In this document: positions 25,457 through 33,720 of the stretch, one piece after another | Position numbering within the stretch: position 1 is the first letter of the stretch | How the letters are laid out: each line of letters opens with the position of its first letter | Assembly: GCA_024280395.1 (NCBI GenBank) | Contig: JAJRQG010000055.1 | Location: forward strand, 1-62,972 | Length of the DNA: 62,972 nucleotides | DNA from: Gammaproteobacteria bacterium | Lineage (GTDB): Bacteria > Pseudomonadota > Gammaproteobacteria > Xanthomonadales > Marinicellaceae | Direction of reading: 5' to 3' | Notes under the pieces: model-generated | What the model saw: the letters and a program-made list of their open reading frames with translations, nothing else | What the model was told of the DNA's origin: nothing | Databases searched by the model: none | Position numbers and translations under genes: made by a program

Positions 25457-25756
25457 TGTCAATCCAATATTGGGGAAATAATAAATAACTTAAGTGGTCC
25501 AATGATATGAATAATGTATCATTTTGATGAATACATCACGTTATATTTATATTATTATGTTATAAAGACCTACTCTCCAAGTTTATTCTACTTAACTCAC
25601 TGATAAATTCAATTTAATGTGTCAATATTGCTACGTTTTGCGCTATATAACCATCCTTAGAGCAATCTAAGCATATTCTTAACAATTCTACTGAGAATTT
25701 TTAGCACTAACTTATTTTATTTATTAAAATTTCCTAAAGAGTTTTACATAGTTCTC
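25457..25756. other. AT-rich intergenic region between the TonB-like gene and cbbO
   Basis: About 300 bases with no gene. It separates the cbb module (whose transcription ends here) from the TonB-like gene. Small hairpins are visible: AATGATA...TATCATT near 25519-25545 and CTTAGA-GCAA-TCTAAG near 25660-25675. Promoter elements for the TonB-like gene are presumably here but none stands out. Confidence 0.4.
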
Positions 25757-28015
25757 TTATTGAGTTAATTCCAAAAACACTTTAGGTAATTGTTCTGGAA
25801 GCCTATCAACATGATCAATTACTGTGAAATGACTACCAAAAATATCTTCAACATAGCTATCGGCATTTTTATCAAGCGTAATGCAGTAAGAATAAATACC
25901 TTTTGCTTGAAGCTCTTCAACAGTTTTTTTGGTATCTTTAATTAACGTTTTAGGATCTTTGGCATCGATATCAGCAGGTTCACCATCAGTTAACACCAAC
26001 ATTAATTTCTTTTCAGCGGTTTGTGATTGCAAATAGTGGGCGGCATGACGCATTGCAGCGCCCATTCTTGTGGAGTAACCAGCTTGCATTTTGGCGATTC
26101 TGGCTTTAACTTCATTTCCATAATTTTCAGAATAGCCTTTAATGTGTTGGTATCTAACTTCACTTCTTGTATCCGAGCTAAAACCCGCAATGGCAAACTT
26201 ATCACCCAGTTTATCAATCGTCCAAGCGGTAATTGCCAAGGCTTCTTGTGATAACTCTAATAGCGACTGACCAGTTTCGGGATTAATGTTATTCAAGGAC
26301 TCTGAAGAATCTACTAATAACATTACTGCAATATTGCGACTGTCTGTAGTAGTGCTGTAATTAATTCTCAAATCGGGGATTTGCCCACTTTTAAAATCTA
26401 TTAATGACCGCAAAGCTATATCCAAATCCAGCTCCTCACCTTCTTCTTGAAACCTTATTCGTTTTTTATTTTGTGGCTTGAGAATTTCAATCATGGTTTT
26501 CAACCTTTTGGCTAATTCACCATGTTTTGACATTAATTGATCTATCTTATTGGCTTCTCCAGAAGGATGAAGCCTCTCATAAACAGTGGTCCAATCAGGC
26601 CTATAACTTTGTGAAATATAATCCCACTCATCATAAAATCTAGGTGGCAAGCTATCAGCAGAATCCACAATTTTTTCATCATTTTGATATTCATTGGGCA
26701 CGATTTCATCGGCTTCATCGTATTCTTCATAATGGTACCAAAAACACCGGTTATCATCACGATAACTAACCTCTGTATTATCAAAAAACATAGTCGGCAG
26801 GCTATCCGAGTCTTGCCTAGAACGAATGAAATATTTTGTTCCCAGTTTAGACATTTCTTGTGTTGAAGATGGTTTACCACTGGATAACAGCCCATTAAAT
26901 TCTTTGCGCATTTCTTGCATCAAATCATCTTCTGGGTCAAATTCAGGATCAATCAATGCCCGAGACAATCTTGCCGCTCGGTATCTTAAAGTCGAGACTT
27001 TTATACCATCACAGGCCCCTTTCTGTGGATATGGATGCAAAGCCAAATAATATTTTCTCAGCCCTGGATAAAGACGCATAGCCAATACATCAACACGCGA
27101 ATCTTCAAATACCGATACCATCAATTGCATTTGTGGTGCATAATTATCCGCCATTAGATTACTAGACCATTTATTGTGCGACATCAAATGAGAAAGCATA
27201 GTTCGATAGCGATTGAGCCCGCTCACGCTATTTTCATCTTCATAGACATCGGGAACGGCAATCACTTCATCATCTAAATATGGCTGTGGTATTCTTATTT
27301 GATCCAAATCTGTTGAAAAGTGAGTAATCGGCAAATCACATTCCCATAAACAATCTTTTGCCATGATTAATTTGTGTTCAATTTGCTTAAATGTGGTCCC
27401 TTTGCGTTCCCTATTGATAATACTTTTGGCATCGTGTGATGCCAAACTAAAATATTCAATCTGTTGATCCGGTGCATCGTGATAGTTTCTGGCGCCATAA
27501 TCGACAAAATTACTGACCCCAGTTAAATCCAATTTTGCCAACAATTTAGACATGTTTTCCAACAAAGGCACCAATCCGGAGCTTTCATACAAAGAGTTAT
27601 GCCCATGGATTACAGTTTGAGTTTTGTCAATAAACTCATCGATGACAGTAAAATAGAGCTTAAGGTTTTCGGTATTCTTTATATGCTCAGAAATGAGCCT
27701 TAGAGACTTCAAAAAAGGAATCAATGCAGCTTTATTTGGGCTTCGGGCCAGTTGATATCCATATTTGGTAATGGATTTTATTGAATCAACACCCAATGTC
27801 ACTATAATTATCGGCATTTCTTCTAAGAATACCAAAACAGGCTCAACTCCTTGGCCGATAGAACACAAAAAATTAGCACCATCTAAATACTGATAGACTT
27901 GCTGTTCTGGCATGATATCCATTGCCTTGCCCAAGTTTTCAGCAAACGCCTCTATGGCTTGTGGAAACTTGCACTTAAAGCGTTGTTGGTATTTTTCGAG
28001 TAATTCAGGAGTCAT
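25757..28015 (-). CDS. cbbO: CbbO, von Willebrand A-domain RuBisCO activase partner
   Basis: About 752 residues. The C-terminal VWA domain has a MIDAS motif, LLVDSSESLNN (DxSxS), and LVLTDGEPAD. The middle region (MVSVFEDSRVDVLAMRLYPG...) matches the CbbO/NorD family. CbbO recruits the hexameric AAA ATPase CbbQ to inhibited RuBisCO and helps strip off sugar phosphates. I start at ATG 28015 (MTPELLEKYQ), 10 bases after the cbbQ stop; the longer frame begins with a TTG overlapping cbbQ. Context (cbbM-cbbQ-cbbO) separates it from NorD/GvpN-type relatives. Confidence 0.9.
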   Translation of the reverse strand: MTPELLEKYQQRFKCKFPQAIEAFAENLGKAMDIMPEQQVYQYLDGANFLCSIGQGVEPVLVFLEEMPIIIVTLGVDSIKSITKYGYQLARSPNKAALIPFLKSLRLISEHIKNTENLKLYFTVIDEFIDKTQTVIHGHNSLYESSGLVPLLENMSKLLAKLDLTGVSNFVDYGARNYHDAPDQQIEYFSLASHDAKSIINRERKGTTFKQIEHKLIMAKDCLWECDLPITHFSTDLDQIRIPQPYLDDEVIAVPDVYEDENSVSGLNRYRTMLSHLMSHNKWSSNLMADNYAPQMQLMVSVFEDSRVDVLAMRLYPGLRKYYLALHPYPQKGACDGIKVSTLRYRAARLSRALIDPEFDPEDDLMQEMRKEFNGLLSSGKPSSTQEMSKLGTKYFIRSRQDSDSLPTMFFDNTEVSYRDDNRCFWYHYEEYDEADEIVPNEYQNDEKIVDSADSLPPRFYDEWDYISQSYRPDWTTVYERLHPSGEANKIDQLMSKHGELAKRLKTMIEILKPQNKKRIRFQEEGEELDLDIALRSLIDFKSGQIPDLRINYSTTTDSRNIAVMLLVDSSESLNNINPETGQSLLELSQEALAITAWTIDKLGDKFAIAGFSSDTRSEVRYQHIKGYSENYGNEVKARIAKMQAGYSTRMGAAMRHAAHYLQSQTAEKKLMLVLTDGEPADIDAKDPKTLIKDTKKTVEELQAKGIYSYCITLDKNADSYVEDIFGSHFTVIDHVDRLPEQLPKVFLELTQ

Positions 28016-28025
28016 ATTGGCATGA

Positions 28026-28826
28026 TTAGCCAAATATCAGTTCGATGGCATTGTCCAGTGTCTCACGTATATCCGCATCATCGGTAATGGGTCTAACCAG
28101 AGCCATTTTACAGGCATCAATTGGTGCAATACCTTGATTGATTAATTGTGCTGCATAAACCATTAATCGGGTAGAAATTCCTTCATCTAAACCATGACCT
28201 TTTAAAGCACGTGCTGTATGGCCAATCTTTACCAGTTTATTGGCTACTTCAATATCTATTTTTCCTTCAGTTTTTACAATACTTGCTTCATCCTCGGCAT
28301 TAGCATAATCAAAATCCAGTCCGCAAAAACGTTGCTTGGTGGATTGTTTTAAATCTTTCATTAAGGATTGATAGCCTGGGTTATATGAAATAACCAACTG
28401 AAAATCAGGATGTGCTTTAATCAACTCACCCTTTTTATCTAGTGACAGTTCACGTCGATGATCGGTTAATGAATGGATTACTACCATGGTATCTTGTCGT
28501 GCTTCAACTATTTCATCTAAATAACAAATGGCACCATAACGTGCAGCCATGGTTAATGGGCCATCAACCCAACGGGTACCATTAGAATCCAGTAAATAGC
28601 GTCCAACCAAATCAGATGCTGTAATGTCTTCATTACAAGAAACAGAAATAATGGGTTTGCCCAATTTCCAAGCCATATACTCCACAAAACGAGACTTTCC
28701 ACAACCTGTTGGACCTTTAACCATCATGGGAAGTTTTGCATTATAGGCAGCTTGATACAACTCAACTTCATTTGAAAGCTGTTTATAAAAAGGTTCTTTT
28801 TCTATTTTGTATTGGTTTATGTCCAT
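28026..28826 (-). CDS. cbbQ: CbbQ, MoxR-type AAA+ ATPase RuBisCO activase
   Basis: 266 residues from the ATG at 28826 (MDINQYKIEKEPFY), matching the usual CbbQ length of about 265-270. The longer frame starts at 28868 inside a hairpin and is rejected. Walker A GPTGCGKS is at residues 38-45, Walker B is CYLDEIVEARQD, and FNPGYQ-like VISYNPGYQSLMKDLK and R-rich sensor regions follow. With CbbO it remodels and reactivates RuBisCO using ATP. It follows cbbM by 71 bases that contain a strong hairpin. Confidence 0.93.
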   Translation of the reverse strand: MDINQYKIEKEPFYKQLSNEVELYQAAYNAKLPMMVKGPTGCGKSRFVEYMAWKLGKPIISVSCNEDITASDLVGRYLLDSNGTRWVDGPLTMAARYGAICYLDEIVEARQDTMVVIHSLTDHRRELSLDKKGELIKAHPDFQLVISYNPGYQSLMKDLKQSTKQRFCGLDFDYANAEDEASIVKTEGKIDIEVANKLVKIGHTARALKGHGLDEGISTRLMVYAAQLINQGIAPIDACKMALVRPITDDADIRETLDNAIELIFG

Positions 28827-28856
28827 CTTTTCTTTTATGTGTTTTTTTAAAGCAAC

Positions 28857-28878
28857 GGGAGCACACATGGGTGCTCCC
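28857..28878 (-). terminator. 8-bp GC-rich hairpin between cbbM and cbbQ
   Basis: Arms gggagcac (28857-28864) and gtgctccc (28871-28878) pair perfectly around a 6-base loop. Minus-strand transcription meets it 19 bases after the cbbM stop. The downstream sequence GTTGCTTTAAAAAAAC lacks a long U-run, so partial termination or protection of the cbbM mRNA 3' end is likely, giving more RuBisCO than CbbQO (inference). Confidence 0.6.
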
Positions 28879-28897
28879 CTACGAAGTATTAAATGTA

Positions 28898-30277
28898 TTA
28901 CTTATGCACACCCAACTTTTCTCTCCAACCTGGATACAAAGTATCTGCATCACCTGGAAATGATTCAAAAGCACGGGCAAATTCTTTGTGTTCTTTGGCA
29001 TACTCAATCGGGTCAGCTCCTTGAGTCCAACAATCAAAGGCTTGAGAAAGTGATTTAGCACCTGCTGCTGGCGAATCAATGTGGCCATAAGAACCACCAC
29101 CTGAAGTATTAATCAAATTGCCATGGCCTAGATTTTCGAAGAACCCTGGCAATCTTAATGCATTCATGCCACCAGAAATAATTGGGGTTGTAGGTTTCAT
29201 ACCCTCCCATTTCTGATAAAACATGGGTCCTTGACATTCATCGCGCTCAATCATATATGCAATGATTCTATCGTCATTTCCACCTTCCATCTTACCATAG
29301 CCCATAGTGCCCACATGGATACCCGACGCACCCATTAGACGAGACATTTTCGCCAAAACAAAAGCCGTATATCCACGCTTCGCTGAAGGGGAAGTAACTG
29401 CTCCGTGACCTGCCCTATGGTAATGCAGGTACTGCGAAGGATAATTTCTTCGGGCTGTAGTGACCATACCTGGACCACCTACATAGCCATCTACCAAGAA
29501 CGCCACATGCGGCGCAAACTCACCAAACGCTTCTAGTACAAAATCAGCCCTATAACACATTTCATGGTAATCATCAGCAGTAATATTGGCTGAAAACAAT
29601 TTAGCTTCTCCTGTTTCATCCTGAGCCCGCTTCATGGAATCAACCACCATCGGAATCACTTTTTTCATAGGGCAAAACACTTGATTTCCTTGTGGCTCAT
29701 CATTTTTAATAAAATCACCACCTAACCAAAATTGATATGCCGCATCCGCAAATGGTTCAGGACGCAAACCCAATTTAGGTTTAATAATTGTTCCTGCAAT
29801 ATAACCACCATCCACACGAGGTCGGCCCAATAATTTCCACATATGTGAAATATCCACCGATGGACCATCGTATAAATGCAATTTGGTTTCAGGAATCCAA
29901 AAATCAAACATTTGTAAATTGGCCACGTCACCCATTCCTTGATTATTACCAATAGCCAATGTTAAAAATGACACAATCATCGCTTTACCATCTATACCGT
30001 TCCTGTCAAAAAGATCAAATGGATAAGCCAGTTTAATAATACCTTCCACTTCGTCAATTTCATAAACCATGGCATCTAAATCCTTGGTGAAATCATCGGT
30101 AGTTGACACTTCAACATTGGTACCCGTGGATGATTCGGCAGCTACGTGTGCTGCAGTTTCAAGATAGCCATAACCAGCAGCAGGTTGCATAGTATAAGCA
30201 ACAAGTATATGATTTTGACCTTTAATTAATTCAGCTTCATCTAATGATAAATCTGCATAACGATTGGATTGATCCAT
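28898..30277 (-). CDS. cbbM: Form II ribulose-1,5-bisphosphate carboxylase/oxygenase
   Basis: 459 residues, typical of form II. N-terminal numbering coincides with the Rhodospirillum rubrum enzyme: Lys166 (IIKPKLGL), the carbamylated Lys191 with Asp193 and Glu194 ([10 protein letters not shown]), then [31 protein letters not shown] and TSGGGSYGH. All expected catalytic residues are present, so it is a genuine carboxylase and not a RuBisCO-like protein. RBS AGAGGA precedes the ATG. It heads cbbM-cbbQ-cbbO and is divergent from cbbR. Phosphoribulokinase and other Calvin cycle genes are not in the window. Confidence 0.98.
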   Translation of the reverse strand: MDQSNRYADLSLDEAELIKGQNHILVAYTMQPAAGYGYLETAAHVAAESSTGTNVEVSTTDDFTKDLDAMVYEIDEVEGIIKLAYPFDLFDRNGIDGKAMIVSFLTLAIGNNQGMGDVANLQMFDFWIPETKLHLYDGPSVDISHMWKLLGRPRVDGGYIAGTIIKPKLGLRPEPFADAAYQFWLGGDFIKNDEPQGNQVFCPMKKVIPMVVDSMKRAQDETGEAKLFSANITADDYHEMCYRADFVLEAFGEFAPHVAFLVDGYVGGPGMVTTARRNYPSQYLHYHRAGHGAVTSPSAKRGYTAFVLAKMSRLMGASGIHVGTMGYGKMEGGNDDRIIAYMIERDECQGPMFYQKWEGMKPTTPIISGGMNALRLPGFFENLGHGNLINTSGGGSYGHIDSPAAGAKSLSQAFDCWTQGADPIEYAKEHKEFARAFESFPGDADTLYPGWREKLGVHK

Positions 30278-30387
30278 TTTATTGTCCTCTAATAGTAGTT
30301 TTAGTTAGTTTTAAGTTGCACACAGTTTAAATCAAAGTTACAATAAATAAAAGTCACGTTATTTTATGTTTAATATAAGTAAATTTT
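30278..30387. promoter_or_regulatory. Divergent cbbM/cbbR control region
   Basis: 110 AT-rich bases between the start codons. A symmetrical pair TTTAA-N11-TTTAAA occupies 30310-30331; LysR-type regulators bind such interrupted dyads (T-N11-A class). CbbR regulators usually repress themselves and activate the cbb genes from this position. The exact promoter hexamers are not clear. Confidence 0.4.
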
Positions 30388-31287
30388 ATGAATATCACTT
30401 TAAGACAAATCAATATATTTGTTGAAGTTGCCAAAAACCTCAGCATTACCAAAGCAGCAAATGCCCTTTTTTTAACTCAACCTGCAGTCTCCATGCAAAT
30501 CAAACAACTGGAAGGTATGGTTGATATTCCCTTGTTAAATCACTTAGGTAAAAAACTTACTTTAACACAAGCGGGTGAAGAGTTTCTTAAATTCTGCATT
30601 CGAATTAAAAATGAACTATTTGATGCCAAAGAATTGATGCAAGAGTTCAAGGGAGTAAAGCGCGGGACACTCAACCTATCAGTTGCTAGCACATTAAGCC
30701 ATTTTGCAGTACAAACCATTAAACTGTTTTTAATACAACATCCAAAAATAAAAATTCAATTCGAGGTGACCAATCGCAATACTGTATTGAACAATTTAAA
30801 AAACTCTACAACTGACATTGTAATGATGGGCAAACCGCCACTCGATCAAGATTTGGAATTCAGCGTCATTAAAGAAAATCCATTAATTGTTATTGCCCCA
30901 AAAGGTCATGATTTGACTAAGAATAAGAGAACTTCTTTAAAGGATTTAAGTCAACAAACTTTTGTCATTCGTGAAGAGGGTTCAGGAACTCGATTGGCAT
31001 TCAAAACCTTATTGGATGTTAATCATTTAACATTAACTGATTATATGACTATTAATAACAATGAATCAATCAAGTTATGTGTTTCGGCAGGACTTGGACT
31101 TGGAGTAGTTTCTATCCATACCGTTAAAGAGGAATTAGCAAGCGGTACTCTCGTTGAATTAAGTGTTGAAGATTTTCCCATTATAAAAAAATGGTACATA
31201 GTCAACCGCAAATCTTATCACCTACCAGCTGTCGCCAAAGTTTTTCGTGATTTTGTTATCAATCAAATATTATTTAGAGCGCATTAA
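30388..31287 (+). CDS. cbbR: CbbR-type LysR transcriptional regulator
   Basis: 299 residues. Winged helix-turn-helix at residues 1-60 (FVEVAKNLSITKAANALFLTQPAVSMQIKQLE), then a periplasmic-binding-protein-like effector domain (about 90-295). Its divergent position next to cbbM is the standard place of CbbR, which senses metabolites such as RuBP, NADPH or PEP and activates the RuBisCO operon. LysR proteins are numerous, so the specific name rests on context. Confidence 0.87.
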   Translation: MNITLRQINIFVEVAKNLSITKAANALFLTQPAVSMQIKQLEGMVDIPLLNHLGKKLTLTQAGEEFLKFCIRIKNELFDAKELMQEFKGVKRGTLNLSVASTLSHFAVQTIKLFLIQHPKIKIQFEVTNRNTVLNNLKNSTTDIVMMGKPPLDQDLEFSVIKENPLIVIAPKGHDLTKNKRTSLKDLSQQTFVIREEGSGTRLAFKTLLDVNHLTLTDYMTINNNESIKLCVSAGLGLGVVSIHTVKEELASGTLVELSVEDFPIIKKWYIVNRKSYHLPAVAKVFRDFVINQILFRAH

Positions 31288-31349
31288 GCTAAATCCCGTG
31301 TTAGAATTCATCCCGCAGAAATTACACCTTTAGGAGATACGAACCAACA

Positions 31350-31781
31350 ATGAAAACTTATTTAAATTTCATCTTAATATCATTCGGATTAATAATCGCC
31401 TCTTTATTGATTCAATATACCAACATTACAGCCCAGCAGATACTTATAGCCGGTATATCAATCGGACTTTTATCATTTGTACTATCTTTCATATCACATC
31501 AATCTGGCCAAAAAACCAAAAAACCAAAAAAAATTAAACCTAAGAGAACCAAACCATCTGCTGTTATCAAAACTAACGGCAAAGAAGTTAAGGGCAAAGT
31601 AAAATGGTTCAACAAAACTAAAGGATTTGGTTTCATCACACAAGACAATGGCAATGATGTATTTGTCCATCAAACCTCAATTGCTTTTAAACCAAGCATC
31701 CTCAAAGAAGGTCAAGCCATTACTTTTAATGTGGTTGTTGATGAAAAAGGCCCGCAAGCAGAGAATGTAAAAAGAGCTTAA
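31350..31781 (+). CDS. Membrane-anchored cold-shock-domain protein
   Basis: 143 residues. Two hydrophobic segments (about 6-22 and 30-46), a basic lysine/proline linker ([14 protein letters not shown]), then a full cold-shock domain (about 78-143) beginning [15 protein letters not shown] with RNP1 (KGFGFI) and RNP2 (VFVHQT). CSD proteins bind single-stranded RNA or DNA. The membrane anchor puts the nucleic-acid-binding domain at the inner face of the membrane. RBS AGGAG lies upstream. Its stop overlaps the convergent aldo/keto reductase by 4 bases. Confidence 0.85.
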   Translation: MKTYLNFILISFGLIIASLLIQYTNITAQQILIAGISIGLLSFVLSFISHQSGQKTKKPKKIKPKRTKPSAVIKTNGKEVKGKVKWFNKTKGFGFITQDNGNDVFVHQTSIAFKPSILKEGQAITFNVVVDEKGPQAENVKRA

Positions 31782-32686
31782 ATATTATTGATCTTATCCA
31801 ACAACTCTATTGGTAAGGATATTCCACTGGCATTTAGGTTATCAGATAAATGCTGCAAATCGGTAGTGCCGAACACAGCACAACTAATTTTCGGGTTATC
31901 TAAAACATAGGCTAAAGCTATTTGTGACCCGGTTAGGGTGGGATGCTTATTAATGAATTTGTATTTTCTGCCTTGAATAAATTTATTTGGTGAATTTTTC
32001 AATGCTCTAGCCAAATACCATAAGTCCTTAAATCCTCTTATTCTAAACAACCTATTCGAATAAAAAGCACCGGCTAAAGGAGCTGCTGCCAACACTGCGA
32101 TGTCCTTTTTATGAATTTTATCGATTAATGAAATACGTCCTTTCATCATTAGATTGTAATCGATCATTATGCAATCGAAAACTCCAGTCTCCATAGCCAT
32201 ATCAATTATATCAAGGTTAAATGAATTGATAGCCAATGCTCTCACTTTTCCTTGTTGCTTTAAATTTGTAATCGTGGACAACAACTCATCATTAAAGTCT
32301 TCAGGGTTGGGTCCATGCAAGTGAAAAACTCCCAAAGTATCAATAGATAAAATTTTTAAACTTCGGTGACAGCTCTCAATAACCCAGTCAACTGAAAAGT
32401 CTTTATATAACTGACCTCTCTTGTTCAGTCTCGTACCCGCCTTGGTTGACAGGCAAAGATTCGATTTATCCGATAGATGGGACAAAGCTTTACCTAAACG
32501 AATTTCAGCATTGCCCCCTGAATAACTGTGCCCGGTATCAAAAAAAGTCACACCTTTCTCTAATGCTTTATGAACTATAGCGATTGCAGCATTTTCAGAA
32601 AATATTTTTTTACCCCAAAAACTTGCACAACCCAGACCGATTTCTGATATTTTAATGCCTGTTTTACCCAACAATCTTTGTTTCAA
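31778..32686 (-). CDS. Aldo/keto reductase
   Basis: About 302 residues of the (beta/alpha)8 AKR fold: [19 protein letters not shown] at the start, catalytic Asp and Tyr in [11 protein letters not shown], Lys in [10 protein letters not shown] and His in [13 protein letters not shown](P)H-dependent carbonyl reduction is expected; the substrate is unknown. No ATG occurs near the conserved start. I place it at a TTG (32686) preceded by GGGAAAA, giving [10 protein letters not shown]; a longer TTG frame reaches 32716. Isolated from the neighbouring yhdP run by about 160 bases. Confidence 0.85.
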   Translation of the reverse strand: MKQRLLGKTGIKISEIGLGCASFWGKKIFSENAAIAIVHKALEKGVTFFDTGHSYSGGNAEIRLGKALSHLSDKSNLCLSTKAGTRLNKRGQLYKDFSVDWVIESCHRSLKILSIDTLGVFHLHGPNPEDFNDELLSTITNLKQQGKVRALAINSFNLDIIDMAMETGVFDCIMIDYNLMMKGRISLIDKIHKKDIAVLAAAPLAGAFYSNRLFRIRGFKDLWYLARALKNSPNKFIQGRKYKFINKHPTLTGSQIALAYVLDNPKISCAVFGTTDLQHLSDNLNASGISLPIELLDKINNI

Positions 32687-32880
32687 TTTATTTTCCCATT
32701 GCGACAACTTATACAACCGTCATTTATTTTAAAACATGTACTATTTACAGAATCTTCTAAGAAATTGCAAAAACACAAGTATGAATTAAACAAAACAATA
32801 GCATTTTATTTCAAAGCAAAATTATCAAAGCCAATACAAGAACGCTCTGATTTCTTATCTTTGTTTCGTTCATTGTCTAT

Positions 32881-33720
32881 TCATTTCCCTCTCGGTAAAC
32901 TGGCTCTTTTTGGTCTAAAAGAAACAATGTAAGTACAAATCATCGAAAGAATAACATAAATACTAAAGTAATAAACACCTATTTGTAAGTTGGCATCGGT
33001 TTGGCCGCTTGCTTTCATTGAAAAATAGGTCACAACAATAGCTACTACAAAGACATCTAGCATCGACCATTTACCAATATTGGATAGAAAAATCATGCGT
33101 TTAGAAGACAGGTGCAATCTTTCTTGGAAACTAATGATTAAAAGCAACACGGTTTTAATGATGGGTGTGACTACTGTAAACAATAAGATAATCCCAGCAA
33201 TGCCGTATTGTTGATTAGTGAACATTTTCATCAATGTGGTGATGATACTTTTGGATTCATATTGGAAGATGGTATTGCCCAATAAGGGTATCTCTTGATA
33301 CGCAGTAACTTCTAATATTGGCGCAAACCATCCAGTGATCAATGCAATAATAGACAAAGAAACTATACTCAACAGCAAGAATCGTTTGCGGGCTATGACA
33401 TACAACACCAATGACAATAAAACGATGCCGATAAAGGCCTTGCTGAATCGATAGGCATTTTTATCATAATTTTGGTTCTTTGTCTTAAGCTCTTTAATCT
33501 CGTTGACACTTTCTGTGTAGCCGTCATACCAACTAAAAGTAATTTTTTCTAATATCTTTTTGCCAGTTGTTTTTAAGTTGTCTTCCATGTGCAGAGTTTC
33601 GGTGATCTTGTTGGCCGTATGAGAATAACCAATGGCATTGCCCCATGATTCATAAGCAATAGCAGCAGCAGACAAGCTTAATACGACTATATAAACAGTA
33701 CCTAATATTTTATTTTTCAT
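32881..33720 (-). CDS. PqiA-domain inner-membrane protein
   Basis: 279 residues with about five membrane helices. The segment FAPILEVTAYQ...SIITTLMKMFTNQQYGIAGIILLFTVVTPIIKTVLLL, followed by IGKWSMLDVFVVAIVVTYFSMK, is typical of the paraquat-inducible protein A domain, which works with MCE proteins in lipid traffic. Unlike PqiA it has one domain and an extra N-terminal extracytoplasmic region (about residues 25-90). The ATG overlaps the yhdP stop by 11 bases, so it is coupled to another envelope-lipid protein, and a joint role in lipid transport is plausible. Confidence 0.82.
   Translation of the reverse strand: MKNKILGTVYIVVLSLSAAAIAYESWGNAIGYSHTANKITETLHMEDNLKTTGKKILEKITFSWYDGYTESVNEIKELKTKNQNYDKNAYRFSKAFIGIVLLSLVLYVIARKRFLLLSIVSLSIIALITGWFAPILEVTAYQEIPLLGNTIFQYESKSIITTLMKMFTNQQYGIAGIILLFTVVTPIIKTVLLLIISFQERLHLSSKRMIFLSNIGKWSMLDVFVVAIVVTYFSMKASGQTDANLQIGVYYFSIYVILSMICTYIVSFRPKRASLPRGK

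Noticed and set aside
25457-25756. Possible small RNA or terminator signals after cbbO
   Set aside because: Only short AT-rich hairpins occur, with no strong stem plus U-run; nothing beyond chance could be supported.
28026-28868. Longer cbbQ start at 28868
   Set aside because: It begins inside the hairpin after cbbM and adds 14 residues foreign to CbbQ; ATG 28826 gives the standard length.
28898-30277. RuBisCO-like protein (form IV) rather than true RuBisCO
   Set aside because: All catalytic residues, including Lys166, Lys191, Asp193 and Glu194, are present and the protein aligns with form II throughout.
32678-32932. 84-codon plus-strand frame between the aldo/keto reductase and PqiA-like genes
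   Set aside because: It overlaps both neighbours antisense, has no convincing RBS, domain or signal, and its composition looks like translated non-coding DNA.
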